Counted from the stretch's first letter, positions 1 to 5,887 are shown. The stretch: DNA of 6,636 nucleotides from SAR324 cluster bacterium (GCA_027296185.1 JAPUJL010000146.1:1-6636), one strand, 5' to 3'. Notes: generated by a model not told the origin, from the sequence alone. Translations and numbers: made by a program.

Positions 1-54
1 CCCGGCATCCCGGTCAAGACCGGCCGCAGCGGTGCGTCCGTGCTGGCCGAGTAG
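1..54 (+). CDS. C-terminal tail of an unidentified gene (partial, 5' end outside window)
   Basis: Frame 1 is open from the window edge to a TAG at 52-54 and reads PGIPVKTGRSGASVLAE. A gene running in from the left is the simplest reading, because the frame is open to the edge and repeat-rich non-coding DNA follows directly. Seventeen residues are too few to recognise a family, and I do not propose a function. It may equally be a chance open frame in GC-rich DNA. No clear terminator follows; the nearest hairpin in plus orientation is a 6-bp GGGGCG/CGCCCC stem at 203-220 with only a weak pyrimidine tail. Confidence 0.35.
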   Translation, partial: PGIPVKTGRSGASVLAE

Positions 55-337
55 GCCCAGCGTGTCCGGCTCGCCCCGCGGCATCATCAAGCCCCCGCCC
101 GTCTAATCGCCCGTTCCTACCAGCAGTTGATGTTTGCGGAAAACGAGCGCACGCCCGAATGGAAATTCGCGGAAATTCGAGCGAATGCCCGAATTTCGTC
201 CAGGGGCGGCTTTGCGCCCCACTTCTCATTTCTAAAATCGAAAAAACACTGAAAATCGCGAAGGTCGGGGGAGTGTGCGTTTTCCCGCAAAATTCCTGCA
301 GAATCGTACCGATTCGGCGCTTTCCCGCAGGTTCCCG
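55..337. other. Gene-free, repeat-rich, relatively AT-rich intergenic stretch
   Basis: No convincing gene is seen on either strand. The open frames crossing it on the minus strand run through the tRNA or into the DUF190 gene in the wrong frame. Composition drops noticeably in GC from about 120 to 345 compared with the flanks. It contains a tandem imperfect direct repeat with an 8-bp inverted repeat (136-197), a hairpin GGGGCG/CGCCCC (203-208/215-220), a perfect inverted repeat GAATCG-TAC-CGATTC (301-315), and several TTCCCGCA-like words between 283 and 338. It lies just beyond the 3' end of a tRNA gene, a common integration site, but I saw no integrase and no duplicated tRNA 3' end. Confidence 0.6.
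136..197. repeat. Tandem imperfect direct repeat with nested inverted repeat
   Basis: Two imperfect copies of a unit of about 26 bp lie 33-34 bp apart: 136-160 (GCGGAAAACGAGCGCACG then CCCGAAT) and 169-194 (GCGGAAATTCGAGCGAATG then CCCGAAT). The word GGAAATTCG occurs at 161-169 and again at 171-179. GAAATTCG (172-179) also pairs with CGAATTTC (190-197) across a 10-nt loop, so the second copy can form a stem. Function is unknown; it may be an intergenic repeat remnant or a binding-site array. Confidence 0.5.
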
Positions 338-373
338 CAAAAAGAAAGGGCGCTAGGGAAACCCTAACGCCCT
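338..373 (-). terminator. Rho-independent terminator after tRNA-Ala
   Basis: On the minus strand an 11-bp stem (AGGGCG and TAGGG at 347-358 against CCCTA and CGCCCT at 362-373, one C/A mismatch) closes a 3-nt loop. It is followed on that strand by TTCTTTTT (plus-strand AAAAAGAA, 339-346). A strong GC-rich stem plus a T-rich tail is the classic intrinsic terminator. It starts ten bases past the mature 3' end of the tRNA, so it should end the tRNA transcript and any crcB-DUF190-tRNA readthrough transcript. Confidence 0.85.
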
Positions 374-382
374 GATATGACA

Positions 383-455
383 TGGAGACGAAGGGGATCG
401 AACCCTCGACCTCGGCATTGCGAACGCCGCGCTCTCCCATCTGAGCTACGTCCCC
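383..455 (-). tRNA. tRNA-Ala (anticodon CGC)
   Basis: The 73-nt minus-strand sequence folds as a complete cloverleaf. The acceptor stem is GGGGACG/CGTCTCC, with the G3:U70 wobble pair that is the identity element of alanine tRNAs. The D-arm is GCTCAGATGGGAGAGC. The anticodon stem CGGCG/TGCCG encloses the loop TTCGCAA, giving anticodon CGC, which reads the GCG codon. The T-arm contains GTTCGATCC. The discriminator base is A, and CCA is not encoded (TGT follows), so it must be added enzymatically. A dedicated CGC isoacceptor fits a genome rich in GCG codons. It lies 50 bp downstream of the DUF190 gene on the same strand and is followed by an intrinsic terminator. Confidence 0.97.
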
Positions 456-465
456 GTAGGCCCTC

Positions 466-493
466 AAGTTAGCAAATCGCCCGCGATTGGCAA
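466..493 (-). promoter_or_regulatory. Candidate tRNA-Ala promoter (extended -10)
   Basis: Read on the minus strand there is TTGCCA (488-493), a 16-nt spacer, then TAACTT (466-471) preceded by TGC, giving an extended -10. The -10 ends 10 nt before the first tRNA base, which leaves a short leader, and the stretch after the -10 (GAGGGCC) is GC-rich, as is common for growth-rate-controlled stable RNA promoters. The match to consensus is moderate, so the tRNA may instead rely on readthrough from DUF190. Confidence 0.4.
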
Positions 494-505
494 CGGCAAA
501 GGGGC

Positions 506-859
506 CTAGCCCTTGCGTTTGGGCGGGAAGGCGATGGCCTCGACCGGCTGGAGGGTGGCCAGGCCCCCGCCGCCCGAGCGCTCGAGGAGCTCCTCGAGAA
601 CGGGCAGGAAGGCCTCGATCTTCTCGGGGCGGTCGACGATGTCGATCACCAACGGCAGCGCCTCGCTCAACCGCAACACCTCGGCCGTGTGCACCACGTG
701 GGCGCTCCCGAAGGATTCGACGCCGCGCAGCACCGTGGCGCCCGCCAAGCTTGAGCGGTTGGCCGTTTGGACGATGGCCTCGAACAGGGGGGTGCCGTCG
801 ACCTTGTCCAATTCGCCGAGGTAGATGCGCAGCAGCGTGCGGGTTTCTCGTTGCGCCAT
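506..859 (-). CDS. DUF190 (PII-like) protein, CrcB-associated
   Basis: The 117-residue protein matches the DUF190 family (PF02641) along its whole length. It shows LLRIYLGELDK (residues 9-19), the GTPLFEAIV helix start (22-30), the highly conserved LAGATVLRGVESFG (38-51), HTAEVLRLSE (57-66), LPLVIDIVD (68-76) and the EKIEAFLPVLEELL helix (79-92). Family members are small PII-like ferredoxin-fold proteins, often oligomeric. Many sit beside crcB, and their exact role (regulation or accessory to fluoride efflux) is not settled. It starts with ATG 43 bp after crcB on the same strand, so the two are probably cotranscribed. No strong Shine-Dalgarno precedes this ATG. The TAG stop lies 50 bp before tRNA-Ala. 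The C-terminal tail after residue 94 (a Gly run, then PPKRKG) is less typical. Confidence 0.93.
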   Translation of the reverse strand: MAQRETRTLLRIYLGELDKVDGTPLFEAIVQTANRSSLAGATVLRGVESFGSAHVVHTAEVLRLSEALPLVIDIVDRPEKIEAFLPVLEELLERSGGGGLATLQPVEAIAFPPKRKG

Positions 860-902
860 GGGCTTCGTGCGCCGGCCAGCACCGGGCCGGCACCGGGACG
901 GG

Positions 903-1274
903 TCAGAGCAGCTTCGCCGCGGACAGGCCGAGAAAGGTGGCCGCCAAGCAAAGCAGGACGTTGAGCAGGACGTTCCCCGCCGCCAGGGCCCATTGGGCGT
1001 CGTGCAGAAGCGCCAGAGTCTCGTGAGAGAACGTGGAGAAGGTCGTGAGCCCCCCGCAAAAGCCCGTCGTCAGCAACAGCCGCCATTCGGGCGAAACGAG
1101 GAAGCGGTCGGTGGTGAGCTCCCAGACGAAGCCGATGATAAGGGAGCCCACGACGTTCACGGCGAGGGTGCCCAGGGGGAAAAAGGATCCGCTCCAGCTT
1201 TGCACCCAGCCCGAGGCCAGATAGCGGCTTGCGGCACCCACGGCCCCGCCCAACGTAACGAACAGAAGCGCCAT
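903..1274 (-). CDS. crcB: CrcB/Fluc fluoride ion channel
   Basis: This 123-residue membrane protein is the CrcB/Fluc fluoride channel (PF02537), which exports fluoride passively across the inner membrane as a dual-topology dimer. Four hydrophobic segments are visible, roughly at residues 2-22, 33-53, 64-90 and 96-120. Diagnostic motifs are GGAVGAASRY (9-18), GTLAVNVVG (35-43, with the pore Asn40) and GFCGGLTTFSTF (71-82), which carries the phenylalanine pair of the pore and the conserved Thr/Ser positions of the central Na+ site. Length is normal for the family. The start could be ATG 1274 or the immediately preceding GTG 1277; neither has a strong Shine-Dalgarno. It is first in the crcB-DUF190 pair. 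I looked for a fluoride riboswitch in the leader and did not find one. Confidence 0.96.
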   Translation of the reverse strand: MALLFVTLGGAVGAASRYLASGWVQSWSGSFFPLGTLAVNVVGSLIIGFVWELTTDRFLVSPEWRLLLTTGFCGGLTTFSTFSHETLALLHDAQWALAAGNVLLNVLLCLAATFLGLSAAKLL

Positions 1275-1298
1275 CACTCAATCTACCCGGATTTCCGT

Positions 1299-1327
1299 TT
1301 GCAACGCCATCCGCCCGCTCCTATACT
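1299..1327 (+). promoter_or_regulatory. Sigma70-like promoter of the HelD-like gene
   Basis: TTGCAA (1299-1304) and TATACT (1322-1327) are separated by an optimal 17-nt spacer. These match the -35 and -10 consensus at 4 and 5 of 6 positions, the best promoter match I found in the window. Transcription would start near 1334, about 22 nt upstream of the only in-frame GTG (1356) of the HelD-like gene. Confidence 0.6.
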
Positions 1328-1348
1328 GAAAGGCTGGCCTCGGCACAA
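1320..1348 (-). promoter_or_regulatory. Candidate crcB promoter
   Basis: On the minus strand TTGTGC (1343-1348) is followed after exactly 17 nt by TATAGG (1320-1325). The -35 is weak (3 of 6) and the -10 fair (4 of 6). Predicted transcription would begin near 1313, giving a leader of about 40 nt before the crcB ATG. The -10 shares its TATA core with the opposing promoter of the HelD-like gene. Confidence 0.4.
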
Positions 1349-1355
1349 GAGCCCG

Positions 1356-3863
1356 GTGCCAGCCGACCGTTTCGCCACGCTCCATCCGCGGGCCCCTTGT
1401 ACGCCTCAGCATCGCCGCTTTCGGCCATTTGCCCCCCCCCCCCCCCCGGGGCCCCCCCCAGCCCCCCCCCCCCCCCCCCCCAATAGCGCCCGGCCCCCGG
1501 CCCGATTCGCGCCGTCCCTCGAGCCGTCGGAGCGGGCGGTCATCGAGGAAGAGCTGCACATCCTGGAGACCGTCCGAGCGCACCTGGCGAGCCTGTTGCC
1601 GGAGGGCACCCGCACCCACTACACCCCCGAGATGTTGGAGTTGCGCGACGCCCTGGGCGAGGCGCACACCGAGGACGTTCCACAGCTGATCGCGCTAATG
1701 GAAAGCTTGGCCATGCTGGCCACCCATCACGAGGCCAATCGGTCCGCGTCGCCTGTGCGCCCCGCTTCCCCGTACTTCGGTCACATCCGCATCGAACAGG
1801 AGGACAAGGTGCGGGACGTGTTGATCGGCAGCACCAGTGTGCTGGGGGGCAAGCTGAAGTATCCGATCGTCGATTGGCGGCAATCGCCCATCAGCAAGCT
1901 CTACTACAGCTACCGGGAAGGCGAGGGCTATGAGGAGGAGCTGGGCGGCAAGCCGGTGAGCGGAGAGATCCTGACCCACCGCTCGGTGACCATCCGCCAC
2001 GGCGAACTGATGGGCATCCGTTGGGCCGGCGGCGAGTTGGCCTGCGACGGCGGCACCTGGCGGAAAACCACCTATGCGCCCCCGGTGCTGCACGGTGGAG
2101 AGGGCCGCGCCGTGCGCGCCGAAACGGTGGAGGCGCTGCACCTGGGCGTGGGGGAGGCGAAGGACCGGCGATTGTCGGAGATCACCGCGCTGATCGATCC
2201 GGCGCAGTTCGAGGTGATCACACGGCCCGATTCGGGCATCGTGGTGGTCGATGGGGGCGCCGGCTCGGGCAAGACCACGATTGCGCTCCACCGCATGGCC
2301 TATCTGGCCGCCCGGAATCCGTTGCGCTTCCGGCCCGAGGCCATGTTGGCCGTGGTCTTCAATCGGGCCTTGGCGCGTTACATCTCGCGGCTGATGCCGG
2401 CGCTGGGGGTGGAAGGCGTGCGGATCGAGGTATTCGAGGAGTTGGCCGCGCGGTTGCGCCAGCGGCACTATTCGGCGTTCGTGGTTGGGTACTGCGAGTC
2501 CACGCCCTACACCGTGATCCGCTTCAAGCAGCATCCCGCGGCGCTGGCCCTGCTGGAGGAAACGGCCCAGGCGCTGGAGGCGGAAATCCGCACCGAAGTG
2601 ACCGCCGCGGTGGAGGGCACCGATTCGGCGGAGCGGGTGCGGACAGCCTGGGAGGAGCTGGGCGGGCTGCCCCTCGCCGTGCGGGTGGAGCGCATGGTGC
2701 GCTGGGCCGCGGGCACGGCGCCGCTGCCGGGCGTGGGAGCCTTCGGCAAGGACTGGGTGGCCCAGCGCCGGGTGGCCCACGTGCTCAGCGAGTACCTGCC
2801 CGATCCCAACCGTCCCGCCACGATTCCGCTGGCCGTGTGGGAGGAGGCCTTCCTGAACCGCGGCCGCATCGAGGAGGCCGCCCGGCGCCATGCGCCCGGC
2901 GAGTTCTCCGCCGGGCAAATCGAGGAGATCGCCACGTGGGGGCTGCGCGGGTACCAGCAACGGGAAACCTATCGCGAGTGGCAGGAGGAGCGCCGGGAAG
3001 GCGCCGATGGAAGCGGAGAGAGCGAGGCCGAGGAGAAGCCCCTGCCCCCCGAGCTGGACCGCGAGGACGACACGCTGCTCCTGACCCTCTACCGTCAGCT
3101 GGTGGGGCCGCTGCGCTCCCGCCGCCAGCGGCCGTTGCGGTACGGCCACCTGACCGTGGACGAGGCGCAGGATTTCGGGCCGCTGGACCTGGACTGGCTC
3201 ATCTCGCTGGCGGAAGAGCCCCGCTCGGTGACTCTGGCCGGCGACACGGCCCAGCGCATGATCCTGCACAATGCCTTCGACACCTGGGAGGACGTGCTGG
3301 CTTCGCTTGGCCTGGAGGGGACGGCCGTCTCGCCGCTGGCCGTGGGTTACCGCTCCACGGCGGAGATCATGGAATTCGCAAACCACGTGCTGGGCCCACT
3401 GCAGCCCGACCGGGCCTGGAGCGCCACCCGCCGGGGGGTGCCGGTGGAGCTTTTGAGCTTCACCGACGCGGGTCAGGCGGTGGGCGTCCTGGGCGACGCG
3501 CTGCACGAGTTGCTGCGGCAGGAACCCCATGCCTACGTGGCACTGATCGCCCGCCACACCGAGCAGGCGCAGGTGATCTACGAGGGGTTGGCGCGGAGTG
3601 AGGTGCCCTCGCTGCGGCGCGTGGCGGATCAGGACTTCGCCTTTCAGCCGGGCATCGAGGTGACCGACGTCTCCCAGGTGAAGGGGCTGGAGTTCGACTA
3701 CGTGGTATTGCTGGACGTGGACGCCGCCACCTATCCCGACGACACAGCCTCGCGCTACGCCCTGCACATCGCCGCGACCCGGGCCGCCCACCAGTTGTGG
3801 CTGATCGCCTGCGGCGAGCCCTCGCCGCTGCTGCCCCCGGCGCTGATCACCGGCCTGGATTGA
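1356..3863 (+). CDS. HelD-like UvrD/Rep-family ATPase (RNA polymerase-associated), start uncertain
   Basis: Counted from GTG 1356 this is 835 residues. It shows the HelD architecture. Residues about 50-130 form two charged helices, like the arm HelD inserts into the RNA polymerase secondary channel. YFGHIRI (140-146) and VDWRQSPISKLYY (172-184) match the HelD signature around YFGRI and DWRAPISSLYY. The superfamily 1 motifs follow: Walker A GGAGSGKTT (300-308, Lys306), motif II DEAQD (602-606), motif III GDTAQR (629-634), motif IV YRSTAEI (665-671), motif V VKGLEFD (775-781) and motif VI AATRA (806-810, Arg809). The long stretch between motifs I and II is where HelD carries its clamp-contacting arm, here with an acidic linker near 544-571. 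HelD proteins use ATP to free or recycle stalled RNA polymerase. Between 1356 and the conserved domain there is no other ATG or GTG in frame. The N-terminal 50 residues are Pro-rich and encoded largely by C-tracts, so the true start is unresolved. A DNA-repair helicase role is the alternative. Confidence 0.88.
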   Translation: MPADRFATLHPRAPCTPQHRRFRPFAPPPPPGPPPAPPPPPPNSARPPARFAPSLEPSERAVIEEELHILETVRAHLASLLPEGTRTHYTPEMLELRDALGEAHTEDVPQLIALMESLAMLATHHEANRSASPVRPASPYFGHIRIEQEDKVRDVLIGSTSVLGGKLKYPIVDWRQSPISKLYYSYREGEGYEEELGGKPVSGEILTHRSVTIRHGELMGIRWAGGELACDGGTWRKTTYAPPVLHGGEGRAVRAETVEALHLGVGEAKDRRLSEITALIDPAQFEVITRPDSGIVVVDGGAGSGKTTIALHRMAYLAARNPLRFRPEAMLAVVFNRALARYISRLMPALGVEGVRIEVFEELAARLRQRHYSAFVVGYCESTPYTVIRFKQHPAALALLEETAQALEAEIRTEVTAAVEGTDSAERVRTAWEELGGLPLAVRVERMVRWAAGTAPLPGVGAFGKDWVAQRRVAHVLSEYLPDPNRPATIPLAVWEEAFLNRGRIEEAARRHAPGEFSAGQIEEIATWGLRGYQQRETYREWQEERREGADGSGESEAEEKPLPPELDREDDTLLLTLYRQLVGPLRSRRQRPLRYGHLTVDEAQDFGPLDLDWLISLAEEPRSVTLAGDTAQRMILHNAFDTWEDVLASLGLEGTAVSPLAVGYRSTAEIMEFANHVLGPLQPDRAWSATRRGVPVELLSFTDAGQAVGVLGDALHELLRQEPHAYVALIARHTEQAQVIYEGLARSEVPSLRRVADQDFAFQPGIEVTDVSQVKGLEFDYVVLLDVDAATYPDDTASRYALHIAATRAAHQLWLIACGEPSPLLPPALITGLD
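1432..1481. repeat. Long C homopolymers: C16, G4, C8, AG, C20
   Basis: The plus strand reads 16 C (1432-1447), 4 G, 8 C (1452-1459), AG, then 20 C (1462-1481). In the HelD-like frame this encodes five Pro, Gly, three Pro, Ala and six Pro. On the minus strand it is three long G-runs able to form G-quadruplex structure. Runs this long are exceptional in bacterial DNA. They are either sequencing or assembly error at a hard homopolymer or a genuine slippage-prone tract. If lengths are wrong by one or two bases, the reading frame upstream of 1482 changes. Confidence 0.95.
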
Positions 3864-3971
3864 ACTCGACTCAGGCCGGCGCCTGCCTCGATCGCGATTT
3901 CGGAATCCGCTGGGATGCCGCCGTTTCGCACGGTCCCGCTGTTTCGTACGGGGTCACCGGTGAGGGGCGGA
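3864..3971. other. Convergent intergenic gap with small palindromes, no clear terminator
   Basis: The gap between the 3' ends of the HelD-like and GST genes holds three small dyads: CAGGC-CGGC-GCCTG (3872-3885), GATT-TCGG-AATC (3896-3907) and the perfect palindrome TCACCGGTGA (3954-3963), the last 8 bp past the GST stop codon. None is followed by a T-tract on either strand, so none is a standard intrinsic terminator. A loose 18-bp tandem similarity beginning GTTTCG is also present (3923 and 3941). The 12-mer CTCAGGCCGGCG at 3870-3881 recurs at 5893-5904 in the palindromic repeat. Confidence 0.4.
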
Positions 3972-4586
3972 CTAAAGGCCGTAGGCTGCGGTGTAACTGG
4001 GGCGGGCCTTGCACCGTTCCCACCAGGCGTGCACCCGCGGGTATGATTCCGGAATGGCGATGTGCCACTGTTCCAGGTAGGCGAAATTGGGGATGAAGGC
4101 GGCGTCGGCGATGGAAAAGCCGCCGCACAGGTATTCCCGCCCTTCCGCTGCCGCCTCCAGCCGGGCCATGTCCTCGAACACGGCCGCCTTAGCCGATTCC
4201 ACGACGGACGCGTCGCGCTTGCCGGGCGGCGTATCCCGCAACTGACGAAGCAACGGAAAGAAATCGGAATGGAAGTGGTTGTCCCGGAAGTCCTCCAGCA
4301 TGCGCAGGCGCGCCCGCTCCCGGGGATCGGGCGGAAGCAGCGGCACCTCCGGGTACCGCTCCTCGAGATACTCGTTGATCGTCGTCGAATCGTAGATGGC
4401 GAAGCCGTCCTCGACAATGGCGGGCACCTTGCCGTAGGGGTGGATCGCCAGGTATACAGGGGCCTTGTGATCCCGCGCATGGCGGACATCGAAGACCACC
4501 TCCTCGTAGGGGAGGCCCTTCTCGGCCAGTACCAGCCGCACCTTCCAGGAATGGGTGGAGACGGGGTCGTGGTAGAGAGTCAGCAT
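3972..4586 (-). CDS. Glutathione S-transferase family protein
   Basis: This 204-residue protein has the two-domain soluble GST fold. The N-terminal thioredoxin-like domain (1-80) opens with LTLYHDPVSTHSWKVRLVLAEKG, in which Ser10 or Ser13 sits at the position of the catalytic or glutathione-activating residue. It contains GKVPAIVEDG with the cis-proline Pro55, and DSTTINEYLEERYP (66-79), where Asp66-Ser67 replaces the usual Glu-Ser of the gamma-glutamyl site. The helical C-terminal domain (about 88-204) has the N-capping box SIADAAF (158-164). It would conjugate or otherwise process electrophilic compounds with glutathione in the cytoplasm; the substrate cannot be told. ATG 4586 is chosen because AGGAG lies 10 nt upstream and the family fold begins at once. 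The open frame continues far upstream but is not GST-like there. The gene is divergent from the cyclase-family gene, with 213 bp between starts, where I saw no convincing promoter. Confidence 0.95.
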   Translation of the reverse strand: MLTLYHDPVSTHSWKVRLVLAEKGLPYEEVVFDVRHARDHKAPVYLAIHPYGKVPAIVEDGFAIYDSTTINEYLEERYPEVPLLPPDPRERARLRMLEDFRDNHFHSDFFPLLRQLRDTPPGKRDASVVESAKAAVFEDMARLEAAAEGREYLCGGFSIADAAFIPNFAYLEQWHIAIPESYPRVHAWWERCKARPSYTAAYGL

Positions 4587-4799
4587 ATTGAGCGCGCTCC
4601 TGTCGCTGAGGGGGCCATGGGGCGGGGCGCCTTGCCGGGAAATCCATCCGGCCACGGCAGGCCCGGTCATGGAGGAGAGTCCCGCAACCCGGACGCGCCG
4701 GAGGGCCGTCGCAACCGCTACAGCCGGAAACTGTCCCGCCGGATCGGCCACCGCGCTGTGCACTGGGCTCTGGGCGCCGGCAGCAAAAGGGGAGACCGC

Positions 4800-5768
4800 A
4801 TGAAACCCGTTCCCACCTACCGCGACCTGGAGCGGCCCGACGACACGGGGCTTCCCCTCGCCTGGGGCATCTGGGGGCCCGATGATCAACTGGGCACCCT
4901 CAATAACATCACCGAGGCGAAGGTCCGCGAGGCTGCCCGACTTGTCAAGCGGGGGGTGCGCTTCAACCTGGATCTGCCCCTGCACGTGCCCTACGGCGAG
5001 GTGAAGGAGAACGCCCACGTGAAGCGCCGGGCGCCGGTGCAGACGCTGCTGGTGCGGGACCGGGAGCACCTGCTGGTGCGGGACGACAAATTGGACGAGT
5101 TCTATTTGCAATGCTCTTCCCAATGGGACGGCCTGACCCACATGGGCGATCCGCGCCACGGCTTCTACAACGGGGTGAGCGCCGAGCAGGTCACGCAACG
5201 GGAAGGCACGCGCAACGGCATCGAGCATTTAGCGGAGTTCGGCGTGGTGAGCCGGGGCGTGCTGGCGGACATTCCCCGTTACTACGCGCGCAAGGGTCGG
5301 GACTGGGACATCATGGCCCAGCAGGTGGTGACCGCCGAGGATCTGGCCGCCTGCCTGGCCGATCAGCAATCCGAGCTGGAACCGGGCGACGTGCTGATGG
5401 TGCGGCTGGGCTGGGTGGAAGCTTTCCGCGCCGCCCCGGATGTCGAGGCGCGGGATGCCCTGCTGCGCCCCTGGAAGTTCTCCGGGCTCTCGGGCCAGGA
5501 GGATATGTGGGAGTTCCTGTGGGACCGGCGCGTGGCCGCGCTCGCCAGCGACTCGGTGACCGTGGAGGTCTGGCCCATCGATCCCCCGCGCCCCAGCCTG
5601 CACCTGTCCATCGCCCGGCTGGGCCTGACCCTCGGCGAGATGTTCGATTTCGAGGCCCTGGCCGCGGATTGCGCGGAGCAGGGAGACTACCGCGCCATGT
5701 TCACCTCCAGCCCACTCAACGTGCGGGGCGGGGTGGGATCGCCGCCCAATGCCATGGCGATCAGATAG
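4800..5768 (+). CDS. Cyclase-family (PF04199) metal-dependent hydrolase
   Basis: The 322-residue protein belongs to the cyclase/kynurenine formamidase-like family, in a long subfamily of about 320 residues. Visible hallmarks are WGxWGPDDQLGTLNNIT near residues 22-38, the metal-site region QWDGLTH (108-114) followed by His120 and FYNG (122-125), RGVLADIPRYY in the middle, EPGDVLMVRLGW, ASDSVTVEVWP, LHLSIARLGLTLGEMFD and the C-terminal GGVGSPPNAMAIR. The family uses a divalent metal, often Mn or Zn, to hydrolyse amide or cyclic substrates such as N-formylkynurenine or isatin. The short HxGTH form is replaced here by QWDGLTH, as I recall for this subfamily. The substrate is unknown, and no kynurenine pathway neighbour is present. 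ATG 4800 has GGAG 5 nt upstream within AAAAGGGGAG, a good ribosome binding site. No T-tract terminator follows directly; the hairpin at 5816-5846 is the nearest. Confidence 0.93.
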   Translation: MKPVPTYRDLERPDDTGLPLAWGIWGPDDQLGTLNNITEAKVREAARLVKRGVRFNLDLPLHVPYGEVKENAHVKRRAPVQTLLVRDREHLLVRDDKLDEFYLQCSSQWDGLTHMGDPRHGFYNGVSAEQVTQREGTRNGIEHLAEFGVVSRGVLADIPRYYARKGRDWDIMAQQVVTAEDLAACLADQQSELEPGDVLMVRLGWVEAFRAAPDVEARDALLRPWKFSGLSGQEDMWEFLWDRRVAALASDSVTVEVWPIDPPRPSLHLSIARLGLTLGEMFDFEALAADCAEQGDYRAMFTSSPLNVRGGVGSPPNAMAIR

Positions 5769-5815
5769 AGACTCGCCGGACAGGAGCCGGGTGGATCGAG
5801 CGGTGTCGCGATCGG

Positions 5816-5846
5816 GCCCGCGGCCAGCGATCCGCCGGCCGCGGGC
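5816..5846 (+). terminator. GC-rich hairpin after cyclase-family gene, possible terminator
   Basis: A perfect 10-bp stem GCCCGCGGCC/GGCCGCGGGC with an 11-nt loop starts 47 bp after the cyclase-family stop codon. It is followed only by TT, so it lacks the U-tract of a standard intrinsic terminator. It may stabilise the 3' end or act with Rho; a terminator role is tentative. Confidence 0.3.
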
Positions 5847-5887
5847 TTCCGAAGGCCGACTCCGAAGGTTGGATTGGGCAAGGAGGA

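Noticed and set aside
14..893. Minus-strand frames of 108 and 258 residues around the tRNA
   Set aside because: The longer one reads through tRNA-Ala and the DUF190 gene in the wrong frame; the shorter lies in the repeat-rich intergenic stretch and lacks a ribosome binding site.
1275..1320. GGGCGGATGG...AAAC in the crcB leader as a fluoride riboswitch
   Set aside because: The P1 closing strand (a CGCCC-like partner) and the downstream pseudoknot strand ending in CTAC are missing.
825..1355. Upstream in-frame extension of the HelD-like ORF to 825
   Set aside because: It runs antisense through crcB, gives a low-complexity charged translation without HelD similarity, and would start upstream of the promoter at 1299-1327.
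2021..3601. 526-residue open frame in a second plus-strand frame within the HelD-like gene
   Set aside because: The translation is dominated by Gly, Ala and Arg, as expected of an off-frame reading of high-GC coding DNA.
1695..3791. 698-residue open frame on the minus strand across the HelD-like gene
   Set aside because: It is a GC-driven antisense shadow. The translation is rich in Gly, His, Arg, Gln and Pro with no domain, while the plus frame carries all superfamily 1 helicase motifs.
4587..4799. Promoters in the GST/cyclase divergent gap
   Set aside because: No -35/-10 pair with acceptable spacing was found on either strand. The only structure seen was a 5-bp inverted repeat (GCCGG/CCGGC, 4634-4652), too short to claim.
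4587..5228. N-terminal extension of the GST frame to 5228
   Set aside because: The extension is antisense to the cyclase-family gene. The GST fold begins exactly at ATG 4586, which has its own AGGAG.
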